A stretch of DNA of 9,460 nucleotides from Sutterella sp. (GTDB taxonomy: Bacteria > Pseudomonadota > Gammaproteobacteria > Burkholderiales > Burkholderiaceae_F), in NCBI GenBank assembly GCA_019410445.1, contig DXSO01000044.1:1782-11241 (forward strand), read 5' to 3'. Of the stretch, positions 1 to 6,931 are shown in pieces. Both the position numbers and the translations under genes were made by a program. Under the pieces are notes generated by a model. That model did no database searches. It was not told the origin of the DNA and saw nothing but the letters and a program-made list of their open reading frames with translations. Positions within the stretch are counted from its first letter, which is position 1; each line of letters opens with the position of its first letter.

Positions 1-2
1 GC

Positions 3-404
3 ATTGAACCGCTCATGTACCGACCTTGCTCTCAACTGTCAGGCGGACAATATCAAATGGTGCTTATTGCAAGAGCCCTGGCTGCAAAACCCAAACTGCT
101 TGTCATGGATGAGCCGGAGAGCAATCTTGACTTCAAAAATCAACTTCGGGTGTTGTCCTGTATCCGTGAACTAGCAGCGCAAGGCGTGGGCACACTCATT
201 AATACGCATTATCCGGCTCATGCTCTTGAAGTCAGCGACAAAGCACTGGTTCTTGTCTCCAATGCCAGAGCCGTATACGGAAATGCCGAAGATGTCCTGA
301 CAGAGAAAACTCTCTCAGAGGCCTTCGGCGTCGAGGTAAACATCTTTGAAAATCAACTGAAAACCGGAAAAACGGTCCTAAGTGTCGCCGCACAGCAACT
401 TTGA
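3..404 (+). CDS. Iron-chelate/cobalamin-type ABC transporter ATP-binding protein, C-terminal part
   Basis: The last 133 residues of an ABC ATPase are present; the reading frame is open to the left edge, so the gene starts outside the window and the ATG at 15 is internal. Visible motifs are the ABC signature LSGGQ, Walker B with the catalytic glutamate (KLLVMDEPES), the D-loop SNLD and the switch histidine in INTHYPAHAL. The Walker A and Q-loop lie upstream. The combination MDEPES..LDF..QL followed by NTHYP.HAL is typical of the FecE/BtuD/FepC family, which drives uptake of ferric siderophores, haem or cobalamin at the inner membrane. The tail (GVEVNIFE and onward) is the usual short C-terminal extension of this family. 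The exact substrate cannot be decided because the permease and binding-protein genes are not in view. It ends 2 bp from the convergent DUF3106-like gene, with no terminator hairpin between them. Confidence 0.9.
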   Translation: MEPLMYRPCSQLSGGQYQMVLIARALAAKPKLLVMDEPESNLDFKNQLRVLSCIRELAAQGVGTLINTHYPAHALEVSDKALVLVSNARAVYGNAEDVLTEKTLSEAFGVEVNIFENQLKTGKTVLSVAAQQL

Positions 405-406
405 GG

Positions 407-1009
407 TCAGTTACTGGCTGCTGCAGGCATCTCCCCAATCGCCGTTGTTTCACTGACTTGTGTTGAAGGAACGGTTACGCTGGGAGTGACTCGAGTGGCG
501 CTTGGCGGAATCTTTGGAGATGTCCTTTGATCAACGTCAAGATTCGTACTAAGCCGCGGTCTGCGGCAATCAGTCGGATCCTTACAGTTGTACGGCACTC
601 CCGCACGCATTTCCACATGAACCTGAATGACCTGTCTGCGCAAAAGCTCTCGCTCGGCAGGCGTCATCTTGCGTGTTTTGAGTTTTTGCGTTTCATTCGT
701 CGGAACGCGATCAATTACAAAACGGCGCTTGAGATCTCGCCGCTCCAGAGGCGTCATGTTCTTACGCATCAGCCGACGCTCTTCCTGTGTCATGTGTCTC
801 CACTTCACAAGTCGCTGCTCATAAGACAGCAAGGGCCAGAGCTGAGCGCGCTGCTGTGCGTTCATCTGTTCCCACATGAGCACGTTAGGCTGCTCGGACT
901 TTACCGGATCAAAGACAAAGAACTGAATCGATGCTTCCTGAGCAAAGGCCAGACTACAGCAGCCGCAAGCGCATGCTGAAATAAAAATTTGTCGCAGACT
1001 AAGAGTCAT
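407..1009 (-). CDS. Exported DUF3106-like repeat protein
   Basis: The product is a 200-residue protein of unknown function. The N-terminus (MTLSLRQIFISACACGCC, then SLAFA) looks like a Sec signal peptide with cleavage after AFA at about residue 23, so the mature protein is probably periplasmic. Residues 46-128 hold short helical repeats with the pattern (M/L)-(T/S/N)-x-(E/Q)-(E/Q)-R-x-L: NAQQRAQL, SYEQRLVK, TQEERRLM, TPLERRDL and TPAERELL. This is the style of DUF3106 proteins, which are common in Beta- and Gammaproteobacteria. Two cysteines (142 and 148, NCKDPTDC) could form a disulfide, and residues 150-200 are a Ser/Thr/Pro-rich, probably disordered tail. The frame is open up to an ATG at 1093, which would add 28 residues, but that would bury the signal peptide, so the ATG at 1009 is preferred. 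Neither start has a good SD. The gene diverges from ompR and could share its control region. Confidence 0.75.
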   Translation of the reverse strand: MTLSLRQIFISACACGCCSLAFAQEASIQFFVFDPVKSEQPNVLMWEQMNAQQRAQLWPLLSYEQRLVKWRHMTQEERRLMRKNMTPLERRDLKRRFVIDRVPTNETQKLKTRKMTPAERELLRRQVIQVHVEMRAGVPYNCKDPTDCRRPRLSTNLDVDQRTSPKIPPSATRVTPSVTVPSTQVSETTAIGEMPAAASN

Positions 1010-1111
1010 CGGAACATTTAATCGACTGTATCTTGAAGACAGCCGTAGCTTAACCTGTTTTGCCCGTGCAGTGAACGTACGAATTTCGTCCATTTGGCAA
1101 CAGCCTTAGCA

Positions 1112-1157
1112 AATTTGTAACAAGGGTTGTTGGTTTTCCCCACAGGAATTTGTAACA
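1112..1157. promoter_or_regulatory. Direct repeat resembling OmpR half-sites in the divergent control region
   Basis: The 284-bp region between the DUF3106-like gene and ompR holds two exact copies of AATTTGTAACA, at 1112-1122 and 1147-1157, 35 bp apart from start to start. TGTAAC/GTTACA is the core of known enterobacterial OmpR half-sites, so these may be autoregulatory OmpR sites or sites acting on the divergent gene. The spacing is about 3.5 helical turns, not the tandem 10-bp spacing of classic OmpR boxes, so they may belong to separate operators. No convincing -35/-10 pair stands out, and I do not call a specific promoter. Confidence 0.35.
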
Positions 1158-1293
1158 TGCAAAATGATGGCAACGTAAAGCGACGGACATTTTCCTCGCT
1201 CCCATAGGTTGCACCCTATCGAGCCTGTTCCGTCGAAAGCCAAGCAAGCCGGATACCAATACGGTTCCGGATCTAAGTAGAAAAGGACCTCTC

Positions 1294-2034
1294 ATGGCTG
1301 AACAAGAACGTACTCCAAAAGTTTTGATCGTTGATGACGATCCTCGTCTGCGCGACCTGTTGCGTCGCTATCTTGGTGAAAACGGTTTCAACGTTTCGGT
1401 CGCTGACGGCGCTCCTGCAATGAACCGCATCTGGGTTCGCGAGCGATTCGATGCCTTGATTCTCGATTTGATGCTGCCGGGCGAAGATGGTCTGCAGATT
1501 CTGCGTCGCCTGCGTGCAAGCAAAGATATGACTCCGGTCCTCATGCTCACGGCTCGAGGCGAAGATGTCGATCGCATCGTCGGTTTGGAACTGGGTGCCG
1601 ACGACTATATCGCCAAGCCCTTCAATCCGCGCGAACTGCTCGCCCGCATCCATGCAGTGCTGCGCCGTCGGCCTCGAACCGATGAACCCGGCGCACCTTC
1701 TTTGGAAAAAGAAGTCGTTGTCTTCGGCGATTTTGAGCTTGACCTTGGTCGTCGCGAACTGCGCAAAAATGGTGAACCGGTTTCCCTCACCACGGGTGAA
1801 TTTGCTGTCTTGAAGGCCTTTGCCCGCCATCCGAGCGTTCCTCTTTCCCGCGACAAGCTTATGGAGATGGCTCGCGGTCGTGAATACGAAGCCTTTGACC
1901 GCTCGCTTGACGTCCAGGTGAGCCGTCTGCGCAAGCTCATTGAACCCGATCCGAGCAAACCGCGCTACCTGCAGACAGTGTGGGGATTGGGCTACGTCTT
2001 CATTCCCGACGATCCTCAGGAACCCAAGGCCTGA
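1294..2034 (+). CDS. ompR: OmpR response regulator (OmpR/PhoB family)
   Basis: This is a 246-residue DNA-binding response regulator; E. coli OmpR has 239 residues. The receiver domain spans about residues 9-122, with acidic pocket D14/D15, phospho-acceptor D58 (LILDLMLPGEDG), switch T86 (LMLTARGED) and K108 in IAKPFNPREL. A winged-helix DNA-binding domain spans about 140-240 (LTTGEFAVLKAF, then SLDVQVSRLRKLIE and VWGLGYVF). The start is supported by AAGGA at 1283-1287, 6 nt before the ATG, and there is no competing upstream start. The stop is a tandem TGA-TAG. The gene is followed by envZ in the same reading frame, 93 bp downstream, with a terminator-like hairpin between them. By family, it binds promoters of porin and envelope genes when phosphorylated by EnvZ. 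The sequence closely resembles Burkholderiales OmpR proteins. The actual regulon in this organism cannot be read here. Confidence 0.95.
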   Translation: MAEQERTPKVLIVDDDPRLRDLLRRYLGENGFNVSVADGAPAMNRIWVRERFDALILDLMLPGEDGLQILRRLRASKDMTPVLMLTARGEDVDRIVGLELGADDYIAKPFNPRELLARIHAVLRRRPRTDEPGAPSLEKEVVVFGDFELDLGRRELRKNGEPVSLTTGEFAVLKAFARHPSVPLSRDKLMEMARGREYEAFDRSLDVQVSRLRKLIEPDPSKPRYLQTVWGLGYVFIPDDPQEPKA

Positions 2035-2056
2035 TAGGGCTCAAGACTGATTTCGC

Positions 2057-2098
2057 AGCTGTCTCAGGAGCACTCCCGAGGCAGCTTTTTTCTCTTTT
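2057..2098 (+). terminator. Intrinsic terminator or attenuator between ompR and envZ
   Basis: AGCTGTCTC-A-GGAG (2057-2070) pairs with CTCC-C-GAGGCAGCT (2073-2086) across a CA centre. The stem is 14 positions long with one A-C mismatch and one G-T wobble. It is followed at once by a T-rich tract (six T from 2086, then CTCTTTT). This is the textbook form of a rho-independent terminator. It sits 22 nt after the ompR stop and about 30 nt before the envZ start, so it would reduce or condition envZ transcription, not end the operon. Confidence 0.8.
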
Positions 2099-2127
2099 CG
2101 AACGGCTTTGAACCGAATTCCGAAAAA

Positions 2128-3507
2128 ATGTCTGATTCGAAACCCGTACGCGTGCCCAGTCTGTTCTGGCGTACTTTCATCCTCATGATGCTGCTCATCA
2201 TTTTTTGCGTCATGGGCTGGCTGCAGAGTTTTCGCGTCCTCAATGAAACTCCCTACGCCATCGGTGCGGCACGCCAGATTGTCACTATGGCCAATCTGAC
2301 TCGTTATGCACTCATCAGCGCAGATCCCTTCTATCGCCCGGATCTTCTGATGGTGCTGGCAAGTCGCGAAGGACTTCGCATTCTGCCCAAAGAAAATACC
2401 GATGTGGCCATGCCGTTGTCTTCGGACGTTGGATCACCTTGGTCAGTCGCAGACATCGAGCATTACGTTCACACGCACTTAAGCCCCGATACCGTGATCG
2501 CCAGTTCAGTCAACGGCGAACACGGTCTGTGGGTATCGATTTCCATTGACGGTGATGAGTATTGGCTGATGAGCAACCTCACGCTGATCAATCCCAGTTA
2601 TGGAACCACTTGGATCTGGTGGGCTTTGGCCTCTCTTGTGGCATCGATTCTCGGCGCGACCGCTCTGACTCGTCGAGTCATCGATCCGCTCAACAAATTG
2701 TCCTCAGCTGCTCGCGCCTTTGGTCGCGGCACCATGCCGGCAAGTCTTCCGGAAAACAGCGGACCGAGTGAACTGCGTGAAGTCAACTCAAGCTTTAATC
2801 GTATGGTGCAGGACATTACCCGTGTGGAAAATGATCGCGAAATGCTCTTAGCCGGCGTCTCTCACGATCTTCGCACACCCATTACGCGCCTTCGACTCGA
2901 AATGGAAATGGCCAACCTGCCCGATGACACCCGCAACAATGTCATCAGCGATTTGGAGCAAATGGAGACGATTGTCAATCAATTCATGGCCTACGCACGC
3001 CGCAGCACTCAGCCCATGGATAAGATCAATCTGTCCGAGACCGTGGAACACGCTATCTCAAGTGCTCGTTTGGCCATTGATCCTGCGGTTAAATTAAAAA
3101 CCGACATTGAAGAAAACGTGTTTATTCATGCCAACCGCAACGAATTTGCGCGTGTTGTGCAAAACCTGATTACCAATGCGCTTCGATACGGCAAAAGCGA
3201 AGATGATCTTCTTCATCTGTCCGTTGAGGTTTACCGCGAGAAAAACAACGCCGTTCTGTGCGTCAGTGATGAGGGGCCCGGACTCGACATGAGTCAGGCC
3301 GATCGTCTCATGCGCCCCTTTGAACGAGGCGACAGTGCGCGCGGTGGGGTGACGGGTACCGGCCTCGGTCTGGCCATTGTTGACCGTATCGTTCGCCGCA
3401 GCGACGGCACGGTGACGCTTGAAAACAACAAACCACACGGCCTTCGTGTCAAAGTCCGTCTGCCTTTGAACGAAAACAAGACTAAAAATTCAAAAGCCGT
3501 CGGATAA
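2128..3507 (+). CDS. envZ: EnvZ sensor histidine kinase
   Basis: This is a 459-residue inner-membrane sensor kinase, close to the usual EnvZ length. In order it has a short cytoplasmic N-terminus, TM1 at about residues 13-33, a periplasmic sensor region at about 36-160, TM2 at about 162-180 and a HAMP linker at about 180-233. The dimerisation/phosphotransfer domain has the H-box LLAGVSHDLRTPITR with phospho-acceptor H246. The HATPase domain has the N-box QNLITNALRYG (N350), the G1 box SDEGPGLD (D381), an F-box (RPFERG) and the G2 box TGTGLGLAI at about 409-417. All catalytic residues are intact, so kinase and phosphatase activity on OmpR are expected. The ATG at 2128 has no recognisable SD (CCGAAAAA precedes it). 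The frame is open back to the ompR stop but contains no better start. Transcription probably depends on read-through of the hairpin at 2057-2098 or on a weak promoter of its own. Confidence 0.95.
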   Translation: MSDSKPVRVPSLFWRTFILMMLLIIFCVMGWLQSFRVLNETPYAIGAARQIVTMANLTRYALISADPFYRPDLLMVLASREGLRILPKENTDVAMPLSSDVGSPWSVADIEHYVHTHLSPDTVIASSVNGEHGLWVSISIDGDEYWLMSNLTLINPSYGTTWIWWALASLVASILGATALTRRVIDPLNKLSSAARAFGRGTMPASLPENSGPSELREVNSSFNRMVQDITRVENDREMLLAGVSHDLRTPITRLRLEMEMANLPDDTRNNVISDLEQMETIVNQFMAYARRSTQPMDKINLSETVEHAISSARLAIDPAVKLKTDIEENVFIHANRNEFARVVQNLITNALRYGKSEDDLLHLSVEVYREKNNAVLCVSDEGPGLDMSQADRLMRPFERGDSARGGVTGTGLGLAIVDRIVRRSDGTVTLENNKPHGLRVKVRLPLNENKTKNSKAVG

Positions 3508-3522
3508 CCGCTTTAACCCATT

Positions 3523-3554
3523 AAAAATCCCCGGAGAAATCTCCGGGGATTTTT
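3523..3554. terminator. Bidirectional intrinsic terminator between envZ and the convergent operon
   Basis: AAAAATCCCCGGAGA (3523-3537) is the perfect reverse complement of TCTCCGGGGATTTTT (3540-3554), with a 2-nt centre that would open to about 4-6 nt. The GC-rich core is flanked by A5 on one side and T5 on the other, so it works as a terminator on both strands: for envZ on the plus strand and for the phosphodiesterase gene on the minus strand. Confidence 0.92.
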
Positions 3555-3569
3555 ATCTCTGAAACTCTC

Positions 3570-5096
3570 TCAGAGAGATGCTGGAAACACTCCGTCCTCT
3601 CTTTGAGCACTCAAAACATATCGTCGACCGTTGTACAACGCCTGCTCGACGGACATGCTCAGCGGCTTTCTTGTCAGCCTTAAGGTGACGACACCATAAG
3701 TCTCATCAATATCGTCGTACATCGCCTCGTCGAGTTCTCGAGCCGAACAAGTCGGCAGCGGTACTCCCACAAGCAAAAGCAAAGTCTTGGCCAAATCATC
3801 ATGACCGGCCGGGGCACGATGCTTTCGGGCCGATGCCGTAAAGGCCGAGCCGGCAACTGTCAGATGCGCGCGCAGCTCCGCCGGCGTCAGACCGCCGTGG
3901 TTGCCGCAGCCGATCGCATAATCACCTCCGCTGAGAATACGTCCGGTTGCATTTTCCGCACGAGCCACCAGCCGAAGATCCGGGCCTCTCGAATGTTCAC
4001 TGAAAACCAATGCTTCAGAAAGCGTTCCCGGTACATTGCCGGATACTGCATCTCGGTACTGCGGATTGGGTTGCGAAAAAATAAGTCCGACACCCGGATC
4101 CTGGGTGAGAACTTTTGCAATCCGCGTCAAATTTTCAATACTTTTGTCTTTGACCCAGAGGCCGGCGGTGTAATCCCCTACCAAAACGACATCGGCCGAG
4201 TCAGGATCGGCTCCCTGTTCACTATCCTGTCCGGTGACGACCGAAAAGCCTTCTTTTTTCAGAATTTCAGCAAAATCCACATGTCCCACGACTTCGGCAT
4301 GTCCGTGATCCGACATCGTCACAAGCTGAACGTTTCTTTTTCGTCCTTCGGACTCCCACCAAGAAAGCACTCGTCCGAAAAGCGCATCGGCATGCATGCG
4401 CGCCCGCTCGGTCATTTCACTCTTTAATCCAATCTCATGACTGGAATGGTCAGGTTCGCCAATCCAAAGAACTGTGACGTCGGCAAGCGAACTGACGCCG
4501 TCTTTCAGCTCATCGCGAAAGAAAATGTCGATCATTGCCGACTGAGCTGCAAAGTCCGGAAAAGTCAATGGCATTGTCGGTGCATGTGTTTTCAACAAAC
4601 GCTGTCTTTCGCTCACCGGCTCGGCCTGCTCAAGCGCATGAATGCACGCATTGAGGTGCCCGTCGTACCGTTCGGCATGCATGTGCTGCAGTCGTGTGCT
4701 GCCCGCGGAGTTGGAACACAACACCCGCAGTTTCTTGCCGTGCAAAGCCAGCAATTCCCCCATATCCGGTACTGCATAAAGTCCTTCGGGGCGAGCTGCA
4801 TCCTGCGCCATCACACTTTCCGTGCTCCACCCTCGGAAAAGGCTTGCCTGCCCCTTTTTGCCGGGACAATAAAAACTATTGGCAATCACACCGTGTCGAT
4901 TGGGTCTTTCCCCTGAAAAAATCACGGGATGATTGACATAAGTTTCACTGGGGAAATTCGCAAGATAATTTTCCCAGGTGTGATTCTGATCTCGGAAACG
5001 TGCCAGATTGGGCATATTTTCCGAAGTGATGTCGCAAGGACGAAGACCGTCAAAGCCAATCACTATGACTTTGCAAGGATTTTGAAATGTATTCAT
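3570..5096 (-). CDS. Type I phosphodiesterase/nucleotide pyrophosphatase-like enzyme (alkaline phosphatase superfamily)
   Basis: This 508-residue enzyme is probably a two-metal (Zn-type) phosphohydrolase. All expected ligands are visible: D16 (IGFDGLRP), nucleophile T52 with N55 (FPSETYVNHPVIFSGE), D216 and H220 (EPDHSSHEIG), D263-H264 (MSDHGH) and H399 (GNHGGL). The order matches the NPP/PhnA branch of the superfamily, which cleaves phosphodiesters, pyrophosphates or, in PhnA, the C-P bond of phosphonoacetate. I cannot decide among these. There is no signal peptide or membrane segment, since the catalytic fold begins within the first ten residues (KVIVIGFDG); the enzyme therefore acts in the cytoplasm, unlike many secreted relatives. 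It is the last gene of the peptide-type ABC operon, 32 bp after the dppC-like stop, and ends at the shared terminator. The ATG at 5096 lacks an SD (GTAATACG precedes it). The link to transport suggests that it processes the imported substrate. Confidence 0.85.
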   Translation of the reverse strand: MNTFQNPCKVIVIGFDGLRPCDITSENMPNLARFRDQNHTWENYLANFPSETYVNHPVIFSGERPNRHGVIANSFYCPGKKGQASLFRGWSTESVMAQDAARPEGLYAVPDMGELLALHGKKLRVLCSNSAGSTRLQHMHAERYDGHLNACIHALEQAEPVSERQRLLKTHAPTMPLTFPDFAAQSAMIDIFFRDELKDGVSSLADVTVLWIGEPDHSSHEIGLKSEMTERARMHADALFGRVLSWWESEGRKRNVQLVTMSDHGHAEVVGHVDFAEILKKEGFSVVTGQDSEQGADPDSADVVLVGDYTAGLWVKDKSIENLTRIAKVLTQDPGVGLIFSQPNPQYRDAVSGNVPGTLSEALVFSEHSRGPDLRLVARAENATGRILSGGDYAIGCGNHGGLTPAELRAHLTVAGSAFTASARKHRAPAGHDDLAKTLLLLVGVPLPTCSARELDEAMYDDIDETYGVVTLRLTRKPLSMSVEQALYNGRRYVLSAQREDGVFPASL

Positions 5097-5128
5097 CGTA
5101 TTACGGTTTTTATTTGATATTCGGATTC

Positions 5129-5974
5129 TTATCGTGACTGAGGTTCAAGCTGCTGCTGCACCCAATCGCCGAGCACGGACATCGAAAGCGTTGCGATCAC
5201 AATCGTCACCCCGGGCACGACGGCAATCCACCATGCCGTCGTAAGGTAATCGCGCCCAAAGCCAAGCATCGTGCCAAGCGAACTCATGGGAGGCTGCACT
5301 CCGACACCCAAAAAGGAGAGACTCGTTTCCAGAAGGATCATTCCCGGAAAATTAAGCGTCATATTGACCACCAGCGCCGCGGCGATGTTGGGCAGAATGT
5401 GTCGAAAAAGAATGCGTCTCGTCGGCAAACCCAATCCCTCAAGCGCTCCGGCGTAACCTTCCGTATAGGCAGAGCGAGCCAGATTACGAGCCAGTCTGGC
5501 GTATCGATCCCATCCATAAACCGCCATGATCACGACAATCACAGTCACATCCGTTCCAAGGAAGGCCAGGATCATCAGTGCCAGGATGATAAATGGCAGC
5601 GATGCTGTGAAATCAACGCCCATGTTGACGACGTCATCGACGACTCCGCCAAAGCGAGCAGCCAGAAAACCCAGAGTGGTTCCCAATATCGCACCAATCA
5701 ATGTGCCGCAGACGGCGAGCACGAAAGACAAACGCAATGAATAAAGCAGTCTTGAAAAAACATCTCGACCGAGTTCATCGGTGCCGAGCAAATGCGACGC
5801 TGAAGTCAACGGAGGCATAAGGCGAGCTGCAAGATCCATATCCTCGAGTTCATACGGAGCCAGCCAGGGAGCCAATACCCCGCCTAGGAATAGAACGGAC
5901 AGAACCAGTGCAGCGGCAGCGACCGATGCCGTGATTCGACTTTCAGGAAAAAATCTCGTTATTGCTGCAGTCAT
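5129..5974 (-). CDS. Peptide/nickel-type ABC transporter permease, DppC/GsiD-like
   Basis: This 281-residue inner-membrane permease belongs to the binding-protein-dependent transport family. It has one N-terminal TM helix at about residues 15-37. The family motif HLLGTDELGRDVFSRLLYSL at 61-80 marks the DppC/OppC class. About five further TM segments follow. The EAA loop that docks to the ATPase spans about 174-196 (ALEGLGLPTRR, then HILPN). The C-terminal SLSFLGVGVQPP stretch is also characteristic. It pairs with the preceding DppB-like permease. The ATG at 5974 is the first start after an in-frame TAA at 5990-5992 and has no SD (CAATTTCAAAC precedes it). An in-frame ATG that overlaps the dppB stop lies just upstream (see the separate entry). 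The N-terminal cytoplasmic tail is consequently short for a DppC protein. Substrate specificity is set mainly by the binding protein and cannot be read here. Confidence 0.92.
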   Translation of the reverse strand: MTAAITRFFPESRITASVAAAALVLSVLFLGGVLAPWLAPYELEDMDLAARLMPPLTSASHLLGTDELGRDVFSRLLYSLRLSFVLAVCGTLIGAILGTTLGFLAARFGGVVDDVVNMGVDFTASLPFIILALMILAFLGTDVTVIVVIMAVYGWDRYARLARNLARSAYTEGYAGALEGLGLPTRRILFRHILPNIAAALVVNMTLNFPGMILLETSLSFLGVGVQPPMSSLGTMLGFGRDYLTTAWWIAVVPGVTIVIATLSMSVLGDWVQQQLEPQSR

Positions 5975-5989
5975 GTTTGAAATTGGATG

Positions 5990-6013
5990 TTAAAAATAAC
6001 TTTGGACGCTCAT
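5990..6013 (-). other. Seven-codon mini-ORF or relic start of the dppC-like gene
   Basis: The dppB-like stop overlaps an ATG as TGATG (minus strand, 6015-6011). That ATG reads MSVQSYF and then TAA, and it lies in the same frame as the dppC-like ATG 13 codons downstream. A weak SD-like AAAGAG precedes it. It is either a coupled leader peptide after which ribosomes re-initiate 15 nt later at the dppC start, or the ancestral dppC start cut off by a nonsense change. The sequence alone cannot decide. Confidence 0.4.
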
Positions 6014-6930
6014 CAGCTCTTTCTCAGTCTTGGATTGAATACAAGCGCCAGAAGGTCCATTAAAAGATTGGCCACGATGAGTGAAGCTCCAGTAGCCAAC
6101 ACGATGGTCTGAACCACCGGAATGTCTCGATTAGCTACAGACTGCACGAGCAGCTTTCCCACTCCCGGCCAAGAAAATACCGTCTCGGTAATGACGGCCC
6201 CTGCAACAAGCGTGCCGAGGAAAAAGCCCAAAATTGTGAGGATGGACAGCATGGCATTGGGGAGTGCATGCAGCCAAATAATGCGTGCTCTCGGGAGTCC
6301 GCGCATCATGGCCGCCTTCACACTCGGCAGACGCATCGATTCGATCATGGCGCTTCGTGCATACCGAGAAAAAATGGCCGCTTCCGTTGTTGCCATGGTG
6401 ATAACCGGCATCACGTAGTGGGCGGCAGTCGCATTTCCGTAGGATGGAAGCCATCCCAACCAAATCGAGAAAACCAGCAGCATGAGGATGCCCATAAAAA
6501 AATTGGGCACCGCGTAACCGAAGACACTTGCTGCCATCATGGCTCGATCAGCGCTCGTATTGCGATGCAGCGCAGCGTACACACCTGCCGGAATTCCCAA
6601 TAAAAGAGTGACAACGGCCGTCGGTATCATCAAATCGAGCGTCGGACCAAGTGCCTGCAAAAACACATCTTTGACCGGCAAACCCGTTGCATAACTGCGA
6701 CCTAGATCAAGACTTGCAGCATTGAGCAAATAGATGCCGAACTGTTCCCACAAGGGGCGATCAAGTCCCCATTGACGTCGAACTGCCTCAAGAGCTTCAG
6801 CAGAAGCATCGCTGCCCAAAAGCAATCGAGCGGGATCACCTGTTAGATGGAGTACGAAAAACACGCACGCCGTCAGCAACAACAGCGTCAGAAGCGCACG
6901 AACAACGATGCGCAAAACAACAGCAGTCAT
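6013..6930 (-). CDS. Peptide/nickel-type ABC transporter permease, DppB/GsiC-like
   Basis: This is a 305-residue integral membrane protein of normal family length. The N-terminal TM helix (about 8-29) leads into the periplasmic family motif with LTGDPARLLLG and RRQWGLDRPLWEQF. A DLGRSY box (75-80) and about five further TM segments follow. The EAA loop is at about 204-225 (KAAMMRGLPRARII, then HALPN). The C-terminal motif FSWPGVGKLLVQSV at about 252-265, with NRDIPVVQ, is diagnostic of DppB/OppB/GsiC. The start is well supported: AAGGAGG at 6946-6940 lies inside the end of the ATPase gene, 9 nt before the ATG, and only 1 bp separates the ATPase TAG from this ATG, so translation is probably coupled. 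It forms the translocation pore with the DppC-like partner. Confidence 0.94.
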   Translation of the reverse strand: MTAVVLRIVVRALLTLLLLTACVFFVLHLTGDPARLLLGSDASAEALEAVRRQWGLDRPLWEQFGIYLLNAASLDLGRSYATGLPVKDVFLQALGPTLDLMIPTAVVTLLLGIPAGVYAALHRNTSADRAMMAASVFGYAVPNFFMGILMLLVFSIWLGWLPSYGNATAAHYVMPVITMATTEAAIFSRYARSAMIESMRLPSVKAAMMRGLPRARIIWLHALPNAMLSILTILGFFLGTLVAGAVITETVFSWPGVGKLLVQSVANRDIPVVQTIVLATGASLIVANLLMDLLALVFNPRLRKS

Positions 6931-6931
6931 C

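Noticed and set aside
527..979. Open frame of 150 codons on the plus strand opposite the DUF3106-like gene
   Set aside because: The minus-strand frame has a signal peptide and repeats; the plus-strand frame has neither SD nor protein-like features.
1010..1093. Longer start (ATG at 1093) for the DUF3106-like protein
   Set aside because: It would put 28 mostly polar and basic residues before a clear signal peptide. A weak AAGG lies upstream, so it is not fully excluded.
1273..1830. Open frame of 185 codons on the minus strand across ompR
   Set aside because: It is the shadow of the ompR receiver domain; ompR motifs and its SD are unambiguous.
3565..3577. Small inverted repeat CTCTC-TCA-GAGAG at the end of the phosphodiesterase gene
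   Set aside because: The stem is only 5 bp and lacks a T-tract; the adjacent 15-bp hairpin is clearly the terminator.
3801..4427. Open frame of 208 codons on the plus strand inside the phosphodiesterase gene
   Set aside because: It is antisense to the catalytic region of a gene with all expected motifs; its translation shows no family features.
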